From assembly GCF_014647875.1 (NCBI RefSeq), contig NZ_BMQA01000007.1, positions 124,001-188,000 of the forward strand: DNA of 64,000 nucleotides, in the 5' to 3' direction. This DNA comes from Streptomyces brasiliensis (lineage in GTDB: Bacteria > Actinomycetota > Actinomycetes > Streptomycetales > Streptomycetaceae). Under the pieces are notes generated by a model, which saw only the letters and a list, made by a program, of their open reading frames with translations, did no database searches and was not told the origin of the DNA. The translations under genes and the position numbers were made by a program. Each line of letters starts with the position of its first letter. Position 1 is the first letter of the stretch. Shown here in pieces: positions 16,869 to 25,962 of this stretch.

Positions 16869-18311
16869 TCAGTCCTGCTCGGCCCACCACTCCTTGAGCG
16901 CAGCCACCGCCACGTCGTGCTCCATCGGCCCGTTCTCCAGGCGAAGCTCCAGCATGTGCTTGTACGCCTTGCCCACCACCGGGCCCGGTCCGACGCCCAG
17001 GATCTCCATGATCTGGTTACCGTCGAGGTCCGGGCGGATCGCGTCGAGCTCCTCCTGCTCCTGGAGTTCGGCGATGCGCTGCTCGAGGCCGTCGTAGGCA
17101 CGGGAGAGCGCGACGGCCTTGCGCTTGTTGCGGGTGGTGCAATCGGAGCGCGTCAGCTTGTGGAGGCGGTCGAGCAGCGGGCCGGCGTCACGGACATAGC
17201 GGCGCACCGCCGAGTCCGTCCACTCCCCGGTGCCGTAGCCATGGAAGCGCAGATGGAGTTCGACCAGACGTGAGACGTCCTTCACGAGCTCGTTGGAGTA
17301 CTTCAGAGCCGTCATGCGCTTCTTGGTCATCTTCGCCCCCACCACCTCGTGATGGTGGAACGAGACCCGGCCGTCCTGCTCGAAGCGACGGGTGCGGGGC
17401 TTGCCGATGTCGTGCAGAAGCGCCGCCAGCCTGAGCGTGAGGTCGGGGCCGTCCTCCTCCAGAGCGATGGCCTGTTCCAGGACGATCAGCGTGTGGTCGT
17501 AGACGTCCTTGTGCCGGTGATGCTCATCACGCTCCAGACGCAGGGCAGGCACCTCGGGCAGCACATGGTCGGCCAGCCCGGTCCCGACGAGCAGCGTCAG
17601 GCCCGTGCGGGGGTGGCCGGAGAGGATCAGCTTGTTCAGCTCGTCCCGCACCCGCTCGGCCGAGACGATCTCGATGCGTGCAGCCATCTCCTTCATCGCG
17701 GCGACGACCTCGGGGGCCACCTCGAAGTCGAGCTGGGCGGCGAAGCGCGCGGCCCGCATCATCCGCAGCGGGTCGTCGGAGAAGGACTCCTCGGGCGTAC
17801 CCGGCGTGCGCAGCACCCGCACCGCGAGGTCCTCGAGCCCGCCGTGCGGATCGATGAACTCCTTCTCCGGCAGAGCCACGGCCATCGCGTTGACCGTGAA
17901 GTCGCGCCGGACGAGGTCCTCCTCGATGGAGTCGCCGTACGACACCTCGGGCTTGCGCGAGGTCCGGTCGTACGCCTCCGATCGATACGTGGTGACCTCG
18001 ATCTGATAGCCCTCCTTCTGCGCGCCCACCGTGCCGAAGGCGATCCCGACCTCCCACACCGCGTCCGCCCACGGCCGCACGATCTTCAGTACGTCCTCGG
18101 GGTGGGCGTCGGTCGTGAAGTCCAGGTCGTTACCGAGGCGGCCGAGGAGCGCGTCCCGGACCGAGCCGCCGACCAGGGCGAGGGAGAACCCGGCTTCCTG
18201 GAAACGGCGAGCGAGCTCGTCGGCGACAGGGGCCACCCGCAGCAGCTCGCTCACCGCGCGCTGCTGCACCTGGCTCAGGGCAGTAGGAGTGTCTTCGTTG
18301 GCGTTCGGCAC
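16869..18311 (-). CDS. cca: CCA tRNA nucleotidyltransferase
   Basis: Adds or repairs the 3' CCA end of tRNAs (class II nucleotidyltransferase/poly(A)-polymerase fold, actinobacterial PcnA type). About 480 residues: the LVGGSVRDALLGRLGNDLDFTTDA motif near residue 40 gives the GGSxR and metal-binding DxD, then RRDFTVNAMAVAL, RMMRAARFAAQLDFEV, and an HD phosphohydrolase domain (LAALLHDIGKPRTR). The GTG at 18311 (VPNANEDTP) is a guess; the frame continues to 18392 and no good ribosome binding site is visible. Confidence 0.95.
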   Translation of the reverse strand: MPNANEDTPTALSQVQQRAVSELLRVAPVADELARRFQEAGFSLALVGGSVRDALLGRLGNDLDFTTDAHPEDVLKIVRPWADAVWEVGIAFGTVGAQKEGYQIEVTTYRSEAYDRTSRKPEVSYGDSIEEDLVRRDFTVNAMAVALPEKEFIDPHGGLEDLAVRVLRTPGTPEESFSDDPLRMMRAARFAAQLDFEVAPEVVAAMKEMAARIEIVSAERVRDELNKLILSGHPRTGLTLLVGTGLADHVLPEVPALRLERDEHHRHKDVYDHTLIVLEQAIALEEDGPDLTLRLAALLHDIGKPRTRRFEQDGRVSFHHHEVVGAKMTKKRMTALKYSNELVKDVSRLVELHLRFHGYGTGEWTDSAVRRYVRDAGPLLDRLHKLTRSDCTTRNKRKAVALSRAYDGLEQRIAELQEQEELDAIRPDLDGNQIMEILGVGPGPVVGKAYKHMLELRLENGPMEHDVAVAALKEWWAEQD

Positions 18312-18565
18312 AACAGAAGAGGGTACGTGGCCCGGGCACCCAGGAGCGCCTCCTTTGTGTTCGCACGGACGCCTCCGCCCATACCTCCACAAGGGCTGCC
18401 CTCACGGCGTACGAACACGCCGCACTCGATACTGGACATAAGGGCTCGCTGCTGTCATCCGCCCGATCTTGTGGACCGGACCGCGGCACTTCCCCTCAGC
18501 GCGCATCGTTACCATGCGTGGACGCACATTCCAACGACCACTGACGACGAGGGACGGACGAACGC
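18312..18565. promoter_or_regulatory. cca / DUF6049 divergent intergenic region
   Basis: 254 bp between divergent genes. It should hold both promoters. I see no obvious inverted repeat or RNA gene. The first 81 bases could be coding if cca starts at 18392. Confidence 0.35.
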
Positions 18566-20929
18566 GTGGCCGAGGCGGCAGACTTCCAGGGCATGAGTCC
18601 CTCACCGCCCCGTCGGTGGCTGCGGCGCACCGGAGCACTGCTGGCCGGAGCGCCTCTGCTGGCCGGCCTGCTCCAGCTGCCCGCCGCTGTGCCCGCACAG
18701 GCGTCCTCCTCCGGCGATGTGTCCGTCTCGGTGGACACCCTCACGCCCAGCGCCCCCACGGACGGGGACACGCTGACCGTCACCGGCACGGTGACCAACG
18801 AGGGCAAGCAGACGGTCACCGGCGCTCATGTGGGACTCCGCCTGGGCTCCCTGCTGAACACCCGCTCGGCCATCGACAACGTCGCCGACAACCCCGACGA
18901 CACGCACGCCTACCTCGGCGCCGAGGTGGGCGACAAGTACGTCCAGGAGTTCGCCAAGCTCGCCCCGGGCGCCTCCCAGCCCTTCAGCATCTCCGTGCCG
19001 GTCGACAAGCTGGACCTGGGCCAGGACGGTGTGTACGAGTTCGACGTCTCCCTGTCCGGCCAGACCGCGGCGCAGCCGTGGGACCAGGTGCTCGGCGTCC
19101 AGCGGACCTTCCTGCCCTGGCAGGCCGAGGAGGCCGGCACCAGGACGAAGACGACGTACCTGTGGCCGCTCGTCTCCGACGTCCACATGACGGCGAAGAC
19201 GGGTCCGGGTGAGCAGCAGACGCCGGTGTTCGACAACGACGAGCTCGCCAAGGACATCGCCCCGGGCGGCCGCCTGGCCCAGATGGTGAACCTCGGCAAG
19301 GACCTCGACGTCACCTGGGTGATCGACCCGGACCTGCTGGCCTCGGTCGATGCGATGACCCGCAACTACCGCGTCCAGAGCGACGGCGACACCACCACGG
19401 CCGGCACCCACCAGGCGCAGGCCAAGAGCTTCCTCGCCGATCTGCAGAATGCCGTGACGGATCGCGAGGTCGTCGCCCTGCCCTTCGCCGACCCCGACCT
19501 GGCCTCCCTGGCCCACAACGGCACCAGCGTCACCGGTTCACTGAGCCACCTCAAGGACGCCACCGACGTGGCCGCCATCACGGTCAAGACCGTGCTCCAC
19601 GTCACACCGAGCACCGACTTCGCCTGGCCCGTGGAAGGCGCCGTGGACCCGTCGATCATCAAGGTCGCCACGTCCGCGGGCGCCGACAAGGTGATCGCCC
19701 GCAGCGACAGTCTCCAGGAGACCGGCGGACTGACCTACACGCCCTCCGCGGCCCGCCCGATCGGCGGCGGCACGACGGCGGTGATCGCCGACGCCCGGCT
19801 CTCCACGGCGTTCGACGGCAACCTCAGGAAGGCAGGCGCGGCCACGCTCGCCGTGCAGGAGTTCCTGGCGCAGAGCCTGGAGGTCGACCTCCAGACCGGC
19901 AAGCAGCGCAGCATCGTCGTCGCCCCGCAGCGCATGCCGTCCATGAGCCAGGCCCAGGCGATGGCCCAGGCCGTCATGGCTCTCCAGGACGGCACCTGGT
20001 CCGAGTCCCAGGAACTCACCGCGGCCGCCAAGGCCAAGCCCGACCCGGCCGCTTCCACGCGCGTCCCCTCGACCTCGGCCTACCCTTCCTCGCTGCGAAA
20101 GAAGGAACTGCCCCGGTCGGCCTTCGAGCAGATCGCGCGGACGCAGGACAAGCTCGACAACTTCCAGGTGGTCCTCACCAAAGAGTCCCGTGTGGTGACC
20201 CCCTTCGGACGGGCCGTGAACCGCGAGATGTCGACGTCATGGCGGGGCCGAGCATCCGAGGCGGCCATCTTCCGGGCCGGTGTGGAGGTGTGGCTCGACG
20301 ACCTCACCGACCAGGTCAAGCTGATCGACAAGTCCGAGACGAAGCTCTCCGGCCGCAGCGCAACCATCCCGGTGACCGTCCAGAACAACCTGGTGCAGGG
20401 TGTGGACCACCTGGTCCTGCGGCTCACCTCGACCATGCCGACCCGCCTCGAGGTCGGCGGCAAGGCCTACCAGGAACAGCCCGTCACGGTCTCCGGCGGG
20501 CACAGCCAGTCCGTGAAGTTCAGCACCTCGGCCAACGCCAACGGGCGTGTGACGGTCATCGCCCAGTTGTACACGGAGGACGGCCAGGAGTACGGCGCCC
20601 CGGTCAGCTTCGACGTGAAGGTCACCGAGGTCACACCCACCGTGATGCTGGTCATCGGCGGCGGCGTCCTGCTCCTTGTCCTCGCCGGCTTCCGCATGTA
20701 CACCCAGCGCAAGCGCGCCGCGTCCCGGCAGGCCGAGGACGACGGACCCGACGAGCCGGGGGAGACCACCGAAGCGTCGCAGAACCCCGAGGGCCCCGCG
20801 GAACGTCTCCAGGAGGAGTCCGACGCCCGCCTGCGGGCAGACGACCCGGAGCAGCCGAGTGACCCGACGCCGGACACCGCATCGGAAAGCGCCGACCCGT
20901 CCACGACGGGTGAGAGAGTGGACCGTTGA
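18566..20929 (+). CDS. DUF6049-family secreted/membrane-anchored protein
   Basis: 787 residues. An N-terminal signal or anchor segment (LRRTGALLAGAPLLAGLLQLPAAVPAQAS, about 17-45) leads to a large extracytoplasmic region beginning with an Ig-like/CARDB-like domain (TPSAPTDGDTLTVTGTVTNEGKQTV). One transmembrane helix near the end (VMLVIGGGVLLLVLAGFRMY, about 692-711) gives a cytoplasmic acidic tail. It is followed at 47 bases by murJ and then the pseudokinase, the arrangement seen in mycobacteria (Rv3909-Rv3910), pointing to a cell-envelope role. Exact function is unknown. GTG at 18566 follows GAGGGACGG. Confidence 0.88.
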   Translation: MAEAADFQGMSPSPPRRWLRRTGALLAGAPLLAGLLQLPAAVPAQASSSGDVSVSVDTLTPSAPTDGDTLTVTGTVTNEGKQTVTGAHVGLRLGSLLNTRSAIDNVADNPDDTHAYLGAEVGDKYVQEFAKLAPGASQPFSISVPVDKLDLGQDGVYEFDVSLSGQTAAQPWDQVLGVQRTFLPWQAEEAGTRTKTTYLWPLVSDVHMTAKTGPGEQQTPVFDNDELAKDIAPGGRLAQMVNLGKDLDVTWVIDPDLLASVDAMTRNYRVQSDGDTTTAGTHQAQAKSFLADLQNAVTDREVVALPFADPDLASLAHNGTSVTGSLSHLKDATDVAAITVKTVLHVTPSTDFAWPVEGAVDPSIIKVATSAGADKVIARSDSLQETGGLTYTPSAARPIGGGTTAVIADARLSTAFDGNLRKAGAATLAVQEFLAQSLEVDLQTGKQRSIVVAPQRMPSMSQAQAMAQAVMALQDGTWSESQELTAAAKAKPDPAASTRVPSTSAYPSSLRKKELPRSAFEQIARTQDKLDNFQVVLTKESRVVTPFGRAVNREMSTSWRGRASEAAIFRAGVEVWLDDLTDQVKLIDKSETKLSGRSATIPVTVQNNLVQGVDHLVLRLTSTMPTRLEVGGKAYQEQPVTVSGGHSQSVKFSTSANANGRVTVIAQLYTEDGQEYGAPVSFDVKVTEVTPTVMLVIGGGVLLLVLAGFRMYTQRKRAASRQAEDDGPDEPGETTEASQNPEGPAERLQEESDARLRADDPEQPSDPTPDTASESADPSTTGERVDR

Positions 20930-20975
20930 GCGATGTCGCGGCCGGTCGGCCTGGGGACGATGAGGTGGGGTAACC

Positions 20976-23363
20976 ATGAACGCGCCGTACGACGGTGACC
21001 GTGGCCAGGCCGCGGCCGGCTCGGGCTACCCCGAGCCGCCGCCCGAGCCCGGCCAGGTGCCGCCGCAGCACGCGGCGGACATGTACCTCCAGGACGCCTA
21101 CGACGACGACCCCTACCGGGCGCAGGACCTCTCCGCTCAAGACCCGGTCGCCGAGGCGCTCTACGACCGTGCCGCGCACCCGCCGCCGCCCCCGGGCACA
21201 TACCCGCAGGAGCCGCTGTACGGACAGCCGGCGCAGTCGCCGTACGCCCCCGATCCGCGCGTGTGGGCTCAGACCCCGGCGCCGGAGCCGGACAGGCCGG
21301 CGCAGCACCTGCCCTACGGCGACAATCCGCGTACGACGCAGTTCGTGGGGGTGGACGACCTGGTGACCCACTCCAGCGAGGAGCACCACGAGCCGGACGC
21401 CTTCGCGCACCTCTTCCGGGACCAGCAGCAGGGCGGCGGCCGTCCGCCGATGGACCCCCCGGCGGTACCGGGTCCGGCCGGCGCGCCGGGCACGGGACAG
21501 GGCCCGGCGGGGCAGTACCCCCAGGGCCAGTACCCGCAGGGCCAGTACCCGCAGGGGCAGTACCCGGCGACGCCGTACCCCGCGAACCCGGCCCCCGGCG
21601 CCCAGTACTCGGCGCTGCAGTACCCAGCGGTCCCGCCCACACCCCCGGTTGCCGCACCGACGCCTGCCGCGACCACGGTGCCGCCCACGCCAGTGGCCCC
21701 CACCGCCGCGTCCGCGCCGGTGGGGAAGAAGGGCGGGCGCGCCTCGGGCCTGCTGAAGTCCAGCGCAGTGATGGCGGCAGGCACGATGGTGTCCCGGCTC
21801 ACGGGGTTCGTCCGCTCGGCGATGATCGTCGCCGCGCTGGGCGTCGGCCTGCTGGGTGACACCTTCCAGGTCGCCTACCAGCTGCCCACGATGATCTACA
21901 TCCTGACCGTGGGCGGTGGCCTCAACTCCGTCTTCGTGCCGCAGCTCGTGCGTGCCATGAAGGAGGACGAGGACGGCGGTGAGGCCTACGCCAACCGTCT
22001 GCTGACCCTGGTGATGGTGGCCCTCGGCGGGCTCACCGTGGCCGCGGTCGTCGCGGCCCCGCTCCTGATTCGCCTGCTGTCCGATCCGGTCGCCAGCGAT
22101 CCGGCGGCGAACGAGGTCGGTATCACCTTCGTCCGCTACTTCCTGCCCTCGATCTTCTTCATGGGCATCCATGTGGTGATGGGTCAGATCCTCAACGCCC
22201 GCGGGAAGTTCGGCGCGATGATGTGGACCCCGGTCCTGAACAACATCGTCATCATCGTGACGCTGGGCATGTTCATCTGGGTGTACGGCACCGCCGCGAA
22301 CTCCGGGATGAAGGTCACGACCATCCCGCCGGAGGGCCAGCGCCTGCTCGGCATCGGCGTGCTGCTCGGTCTCGTCGTCCAGGCCCTGGCGATGATCCCG
22401 TATCTGCGCGAGACGGGCTTCCGGCTTCGGCTGCGCTTCGACTGGAAGGGCCACGGCCTCGGCAAGGCCGCCACGCTCGCCAAGTGGACCGTCCTGTTCG
22501 TCCTCGCCAACCAGGCGGGCGCCATCGTCGTCTCTCAGCTGTCCACCGCGGCCGGCAAGGCCTCGCCCGTCGACGGAACCGGCTTCGCCGCCTACGCCAA
22601 CGCCCAGCTGATCTGGGGCCTGCCCCAGGCCATCATCACAGTCTCCCTGATGGCGGCCCTGCTACCGCGCATCTCCCGCTCAGCCGCGGAGGACGACGGG
22701 GGCGCGGTCCGCGACGACATCTCGCAGGGCCTGCGGACCACGGCTGTGGCGATCGTGCCCATCGCGTTCGGTTTCCTGGCCCTCGGCATCCCGATGTGCA
22801 CGATGATCTTCGGCTCCTCGGGCACCAGCGAAGCCACCAACATGGGCTACATGCTGATGGCCTTCGCCCTCGGCCTGATCCCGTACTCCGTGCAATACGT
22901 CGTCCTGCGTGCCTTCTACGCGTACGAGGACACGCGCACGCCCTTCTACAACACCGTCATCGTCGCCGTGGTCAACGCGGGCGCCTCGGCGCTCTGCTAC
23001 TTCCTCTTCCCGGCCCGCTGGGCCGTGGCCGGCATGGCCGCGGCGTACGGCCTCGCCTACGCGATCGGCGTGGGTGTCGCGTGGAAGCGCCTGAGCAAGC
23101 GCCTCGGGGGCGACCTGGACGGCTCCCGCGTCCTGCGCACCTACGCCCGCCTCTGCATCGCCTCCGTCCCTGCCGCTCTGCTCAGCGGTGTCGTCGTCTA
23201 CGGCATCAGCCAGGCCCTCGGTCAGGGCGTCTTCGGTTCGTTCGCCTCACTCGTGGTCGGCGGTGCCGTCCTGCTCGGCGTCTTCTTCGTCGCCGCTCGC
23301 CGTATGCGCATCGAGGAACTCAACTCCCTCGTGGGCATGGTCCGAGGGCGTCTGGGACGCTGA
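20976..23363 (+). CDS. murJ: Lipid II flippase MurJ (MviN)
   Basis: Polytopic MOP-superfamily protein thought to flip lipid II across the membrane. 795 residues: a 255-residue Pro/Gln-rich cytoplasmic extension, then 14 hydrophobic helices starting SSAVMAAGTMVSRLTGFVRSAMIVAALG, the family N-terminal signature. The extension contains four tandem copies of a QYPQG-like unit (21513-21570) encoded by 15-bp repeats. Unlike mycobacterial MviN, the pseudokinase domain is not fused; it is the next gene. Confidence 0.95.
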   Translation: MNAPYDGDRGQAAAGSGYPEPPPEPGQVPPQHAADMYLQDAYDDDPYRAQDLSAQDPVAEALYDRAAHPPPPPGTYPQEPLYGQPAQSPYAPDPRVWAQTPAPEPDRPAQHLPYGDNPRTTQFVGVDDLVTHSSEEHHEPDAFAHLFRDQQQGGGRPPMDPPAVPGPAGAPGTGQGPAGQYPQGQYPQGQYPQGQYPATPYPANPAPGAQYSALQYPAVPPTPPVAAPTPAATTVPPTPVAPTAASAPVGKKGGRASGLLKSSAVMAAGTMVSRLTGFVRSAMIVAALGVGLLGDTFQVAYQLPTMIYILTVGGGLNSVFVPQLVRAMKEDEDGGEAYANRLLTLVMVALGGLTVAAVVAAPLLIRLLSDPVASDPAANEVGITFVRYFLPSIFFMGIHVVMGQILNARGKFGAMMWTPVLNNIVIIVTLGMFIWVYGTAANSGMKVTTIPPEGQRLLGIGVLLGLVVQALAMIPYLRETGFRLRLRFDWKGHGLGKAATLAKWTVLFVLANQAGAIVVSQLSTAAGKASPVDGTGFAAYANAQLIWGLPQAIITVSLMAALLPRISRSAAEDDGGAVRDDISQGLRTTAVAIVPIAFGFLALGIPMCTMIFGSSGTSEATNMGYMLMAFALGLIPYSVQYVVLRAFYAYEDTRTPFYNTVIVAVVNAGASALCYFLFPARWAVAGMAAAYGLAYAIGVGVAWKRLSKRLGGDLDGSRVLRTYARLCIASVPAALLSGVVVYGISQALGQGVFGSFASLVVGGAVLLGVFFVAARRMRIEELNSLVGMVRGRLGR
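21511..21570 (+). repeat. Tandem 15-bp repeats in murJ (QYPQG units)
   Basis: Four successive 15-bp units of the form CAGTACCCGCAGGGC encode a repeated QYPQG pentapeptide in the disordered N-terminal part of MurJ. Such repeats may vary in copy number between strains. Confidence 0.75.
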
Positions 23364-23487
23364 GGCGGGGGTAGGCGCACAACCATCGTCCGCCGCCGCG
23401 TGTCGTGCATAGCGCCGGACTGTGGGCACAATTGGTTTCGGCGTCGGACAGCGTGCAACGCAACGGATGGGGAGGCAGGGAACGACG

Positions 23488-25209
23488 GTGGCGGAACGGA
23501 GCACGGCTGCCGTCGACGTGGCAGACAACAGCGGTGACCAGCCGCTGACCGCCAAGGCGGACCAGGCCACGGCCGACGGGGTGGCCCAGAACCCGGAGCG
23601 GGACACGGAAAGCGACGAGGCACAGGGAAACAGCGGGACCGGGAGTCCCACGAAGAAGACCTCACCTCCCGAACTGCACAGCGGTCACAAGCTCGCCAGA
23701 CGCTACCGCCTCGAGGAGTGCGTCACCCGTCTGGACGGATTCAGCAGTTGGCGAGCGGTCGACGAGAAGCTCCGTCGCGCCGTCGGCGTCCACGTTCTTC
23801 CCGCGGACCATGCGCGAGCCCGTTCGGTGCTGGCCGCGGCACGCTCCTCGGCCCTGCTCGGCGATCCACGCTTCGTCCAGGTCCTTGACGCCGTCGAGGA
23901 GAACGACCTCGTCTATGTCGTGCACGAGTGGCTGCCCGATGCCGTCGAGCTGACCACCCTGCTGTCTGCGGGCCCACTGGAGCCGCACGACGCGTACCAG
24001 ATGGTGAGTCAGGTCTCCTCCGCGATGGCCGCCGCCCACCGCGAGGGCCTCGCCCATCTCCGCCTCAACCCGAACGCCGTGCTGCGCACGTCGACCGGCC
24101 AGTGGCGCATCCGCGGCCTCGCGGTCAACGCCGCGCTGCGCGGCATCAGCTCCGACACCCCGCAGCGCACCGACACCGAGTCGATCGGCGCCCTGCTGTA
24201 CGCGGCGCTCACCCAGCGCTGGCCGTACGACAACGACGCCTACGGTCTGTCCGGGCTGCCCAAGGACGTCGGTCTGATCGCGCCGGACCAGGTGCGGGCG
24301 GGCGTCCATCGCGGGCTGTCCGAGCTCGCCATGCGCGCGCTCGCCAACGACGGCGCCACCGCCTCCCGGCACGAGTCCCCGTGCACGACACCGGAGGAAC
24401 TGGTGAAGGCGATCGGCGAGATGCCGCGCATCCGCCCCCCGGAGCCCGCGTTCACGGCCCCGCCGGAGTATCAGCGCACGACGTACCAGCAGGGCACGTA
24501 CGGCCGCCCGGCCCCGCGCCCCGGTGCCGCCCAGCCCCTGCAGGCCCCGCCGCCTCCGCTCCAGAGCCGTACCGGCAAGGCACTCAAGTGGGCGGTCTCG
24601 GCCCTTCTGATCGCCGCGCTGGGCCTGGGCAGCTGGCAGCTCGCCGATGCACTGATGGACCAGGGCAGCGGCTCCGACGACACGAACAACACGCAGACGA
24701 CAGACGGGGGCGACAAGGGCGGCAGAACCAAGCCCGCCACGCCACTCAAGATCCAGGATGCGCAGGAGTTCGTCGCGAAGGGCGACGCCCAGCATCCAGG
24801 CGACGTCAACAACACGTACGACGGCGACCCCTCGACGTCCTGGCGCACCAAAACCTTCACCGGCGGTCCTTCCATCCCGCCGTACAAGCCGGGCGTGGGC
24901 ATCGTCTACGACCTCGGCTCGGCCAAGAAAGTGTCCGCCGCGAGCATCGGACTTCGCTACGGCGGCGATCACACCACGGTCAAGCTGTACGCGTCCGACA
25001 CACTGAAGCCGGCGTCGCTGGACTCCCTGAAGGCGATCGGCAGCGTGGACACGAACGGGACCACCGCCACGGTGAAGCTCGACAAGTCCGTGAAGAGCCA
25101 GTACGTCCTCGTGTGGCTCACGGCCGTGCCGTACTCGGGCGCGGACGCGGCGTCGTACAGCGGCACCGGATACAAGCAGGCCATCACTGAGGTGAAGTTC
25201 ACGGGCTGA
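23488..25209 (+). CDS. Membrane pseudokinase with C-terminal discoidin-like domain
   Basis: 573 residues. The kinase-like domain (HKLARRYRLEECVTRLDG to about residue 310) lacks catalytic residues: the VAIK lysine is replaced (VGVHVL), HRDLKPxN reads HLRLNPNA and no DFG is present (IRGLAV). A Pro-rich linker, one transmembrane helix (WAVSALLIAALGLGSWQLA) and an extracytoplasmic galactose-binding-like domain (YDGDPSTSWRTKTF...YDLGSAKKVSAASI) follow. In M. tuberculosis an equivalent domain is fused to MviN and, when phosphorylated by PknB, recruits FhaA. GTG 23488 fits GGGAGGCAGGGA; the frame begins at 23422. Confidence 0.88.
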   Translation: MAERSTAAVDVADNSGDQPLTAKADQATADGVAQNPERDTESDEAQGNSGTGSPTKKTSPPELHSGHKLARRYRLEECVTRLDGFSSWRAVDEKLRRAVGVHVLPADHARARSVLAAARSSALLGDPRFVQVLDAVEENDLVYVVHEWLPDAVELTTLLSAGPLEPHDAYQMVSQVSSAMAAAHREGLAHLRLNPNAVLRTSTGQWRIRGLAVNAALRGISSDTPQRTDTESIGALLYAALTQRWPYDNDAYGLSGLPKDVGLIAPDQVRAGVHRGLSELAMRALANDGATASRHESPCTTPEELVKAIGEMPRIRPPEPAFTAPPEYQRTTYQQGTYGRPAPRPGAAQPLQAPPPPLQSRTGKALKWAVSALLIAALGLGSWQLADALMDQGSGSDDTNNTQTTDGGDKGGRTKPATPLKIQDAQEFVAKGDAQHPGDVNNTYDGDPSTSWRTKTFTGGPSIPPYKPGVGIVYDLGSAKKVSAASIGLRYGGDHTTVKLYASDTLKPASLDSLKAIGSVDTNGTTATVKLDKSVKSQYVLVWLTAVPYSGADAASYSGTGYKQAITEVKFTG

Positions 25210-25236
25210 CGTCTCACCGGAGGCGGAGGGGGTCAG

Positions 25237-25962
25237 ATGGCGGAGGGCGCCGGTTTCGACGGTGCGAGCGATCAGGAACTGCTCGGCCGGCACGTCGAGG
25301 GTGATCCGGAGGCCTTCGGTGAGATCGTGCGGCGTCATCGGGACCGACTGTGGGCGGTGGCGCTGCGGACTCTGGGGGACCGTGAGGAGGCCGCCGACGC
25401 GGTTCAGGACGCCCTCGTGTCCGCGTACCGGGCCGCCCACACCTTTCGCGGCCAGTCGGCCGTCACCACCTGGCTGCACCGGATCACGGTGAACGCCTGC
25501 CTGGACCGTGCCCGCAAAGCGGCCACACGGAAGACCTCCCCGGTCGATGACACCGAGCGGCTGGAGCAACTGCTGGAGCCCCACGAGTCGGCCTCGGCGC
25601 CGGCCGAGCGCAACGATCTGCACCGCCAGCTCCTCGAGGCCCTCGGCACGCTGCCGCACGATCAGCGGGCGGCCCTCGTCCTGGTGGACATGCAGGGCTA
25701 TTCCGTCGCCGAGGCCGCCCGCATCCTCGACGTGCCGACCGGCACCATCAAGAGCCGGTGCGCCCGAGGCAGAGCCAGACTTCTCCCGCTCCTCACCCAC
25801 CTACGGCCGGACAACACGGGCGACGGGAAAGAGCAGGACCCGGCACGGAACCGGGCGCAGGAGACATCCGTCCCACCCGCAGCAGGACCTGAGCACAGAG
25901 GTTCCCAGGGAACGGGGCCGAGCGATTCAGCCGCAGTGAAGGGCGGAGGTGGGCGAGCGTGA
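25237..25962 (+). CDS. sigM: ECF RNA polymerase sigma factor SigM
   Basis: Group 4 sigma factor of 241 residues. Region 2 covers about residues 15-85 (DPEAFGEIVRRHRDRLWAVALRTLGDREEAADAVQDALVSAYR), region 4 about 120-175 (LGTLPHDQRAALVLVDMQGYSVAEAARILDVPTGTIKSRCARGRARL). An unusual disordered tail of some 60 residues follows region 4. GGAGGCGGAGGGGG precedes the ATG. The stop overlaps the anti-sigma start (GTGA), indicating translational coupling. Position before trxB parallels sigM-Rv3912-trxB in M. tuberculosis. Confidence 0.93.
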   Translation: MAEGAGFDGASDQELLGRHVEGDPEAFGEIVRRHRDRLWAVALRTLGDREEAADAVQDALVSAYRAAHTFRGQSAVTTWLHRITVNACLDRARKAATRKTSPVDDTERLEQLLEPHESASAPAERNDLHRQLLEALGTLPHDQRAALVLVDMQGYSVAEAARILDVPTGTIKSRCARGRARLLPLLTHLRPDNTGDGKEQDPARNRAQETSVPPAAGPEHRGSQGTGPSDSAAVKGGGGRA

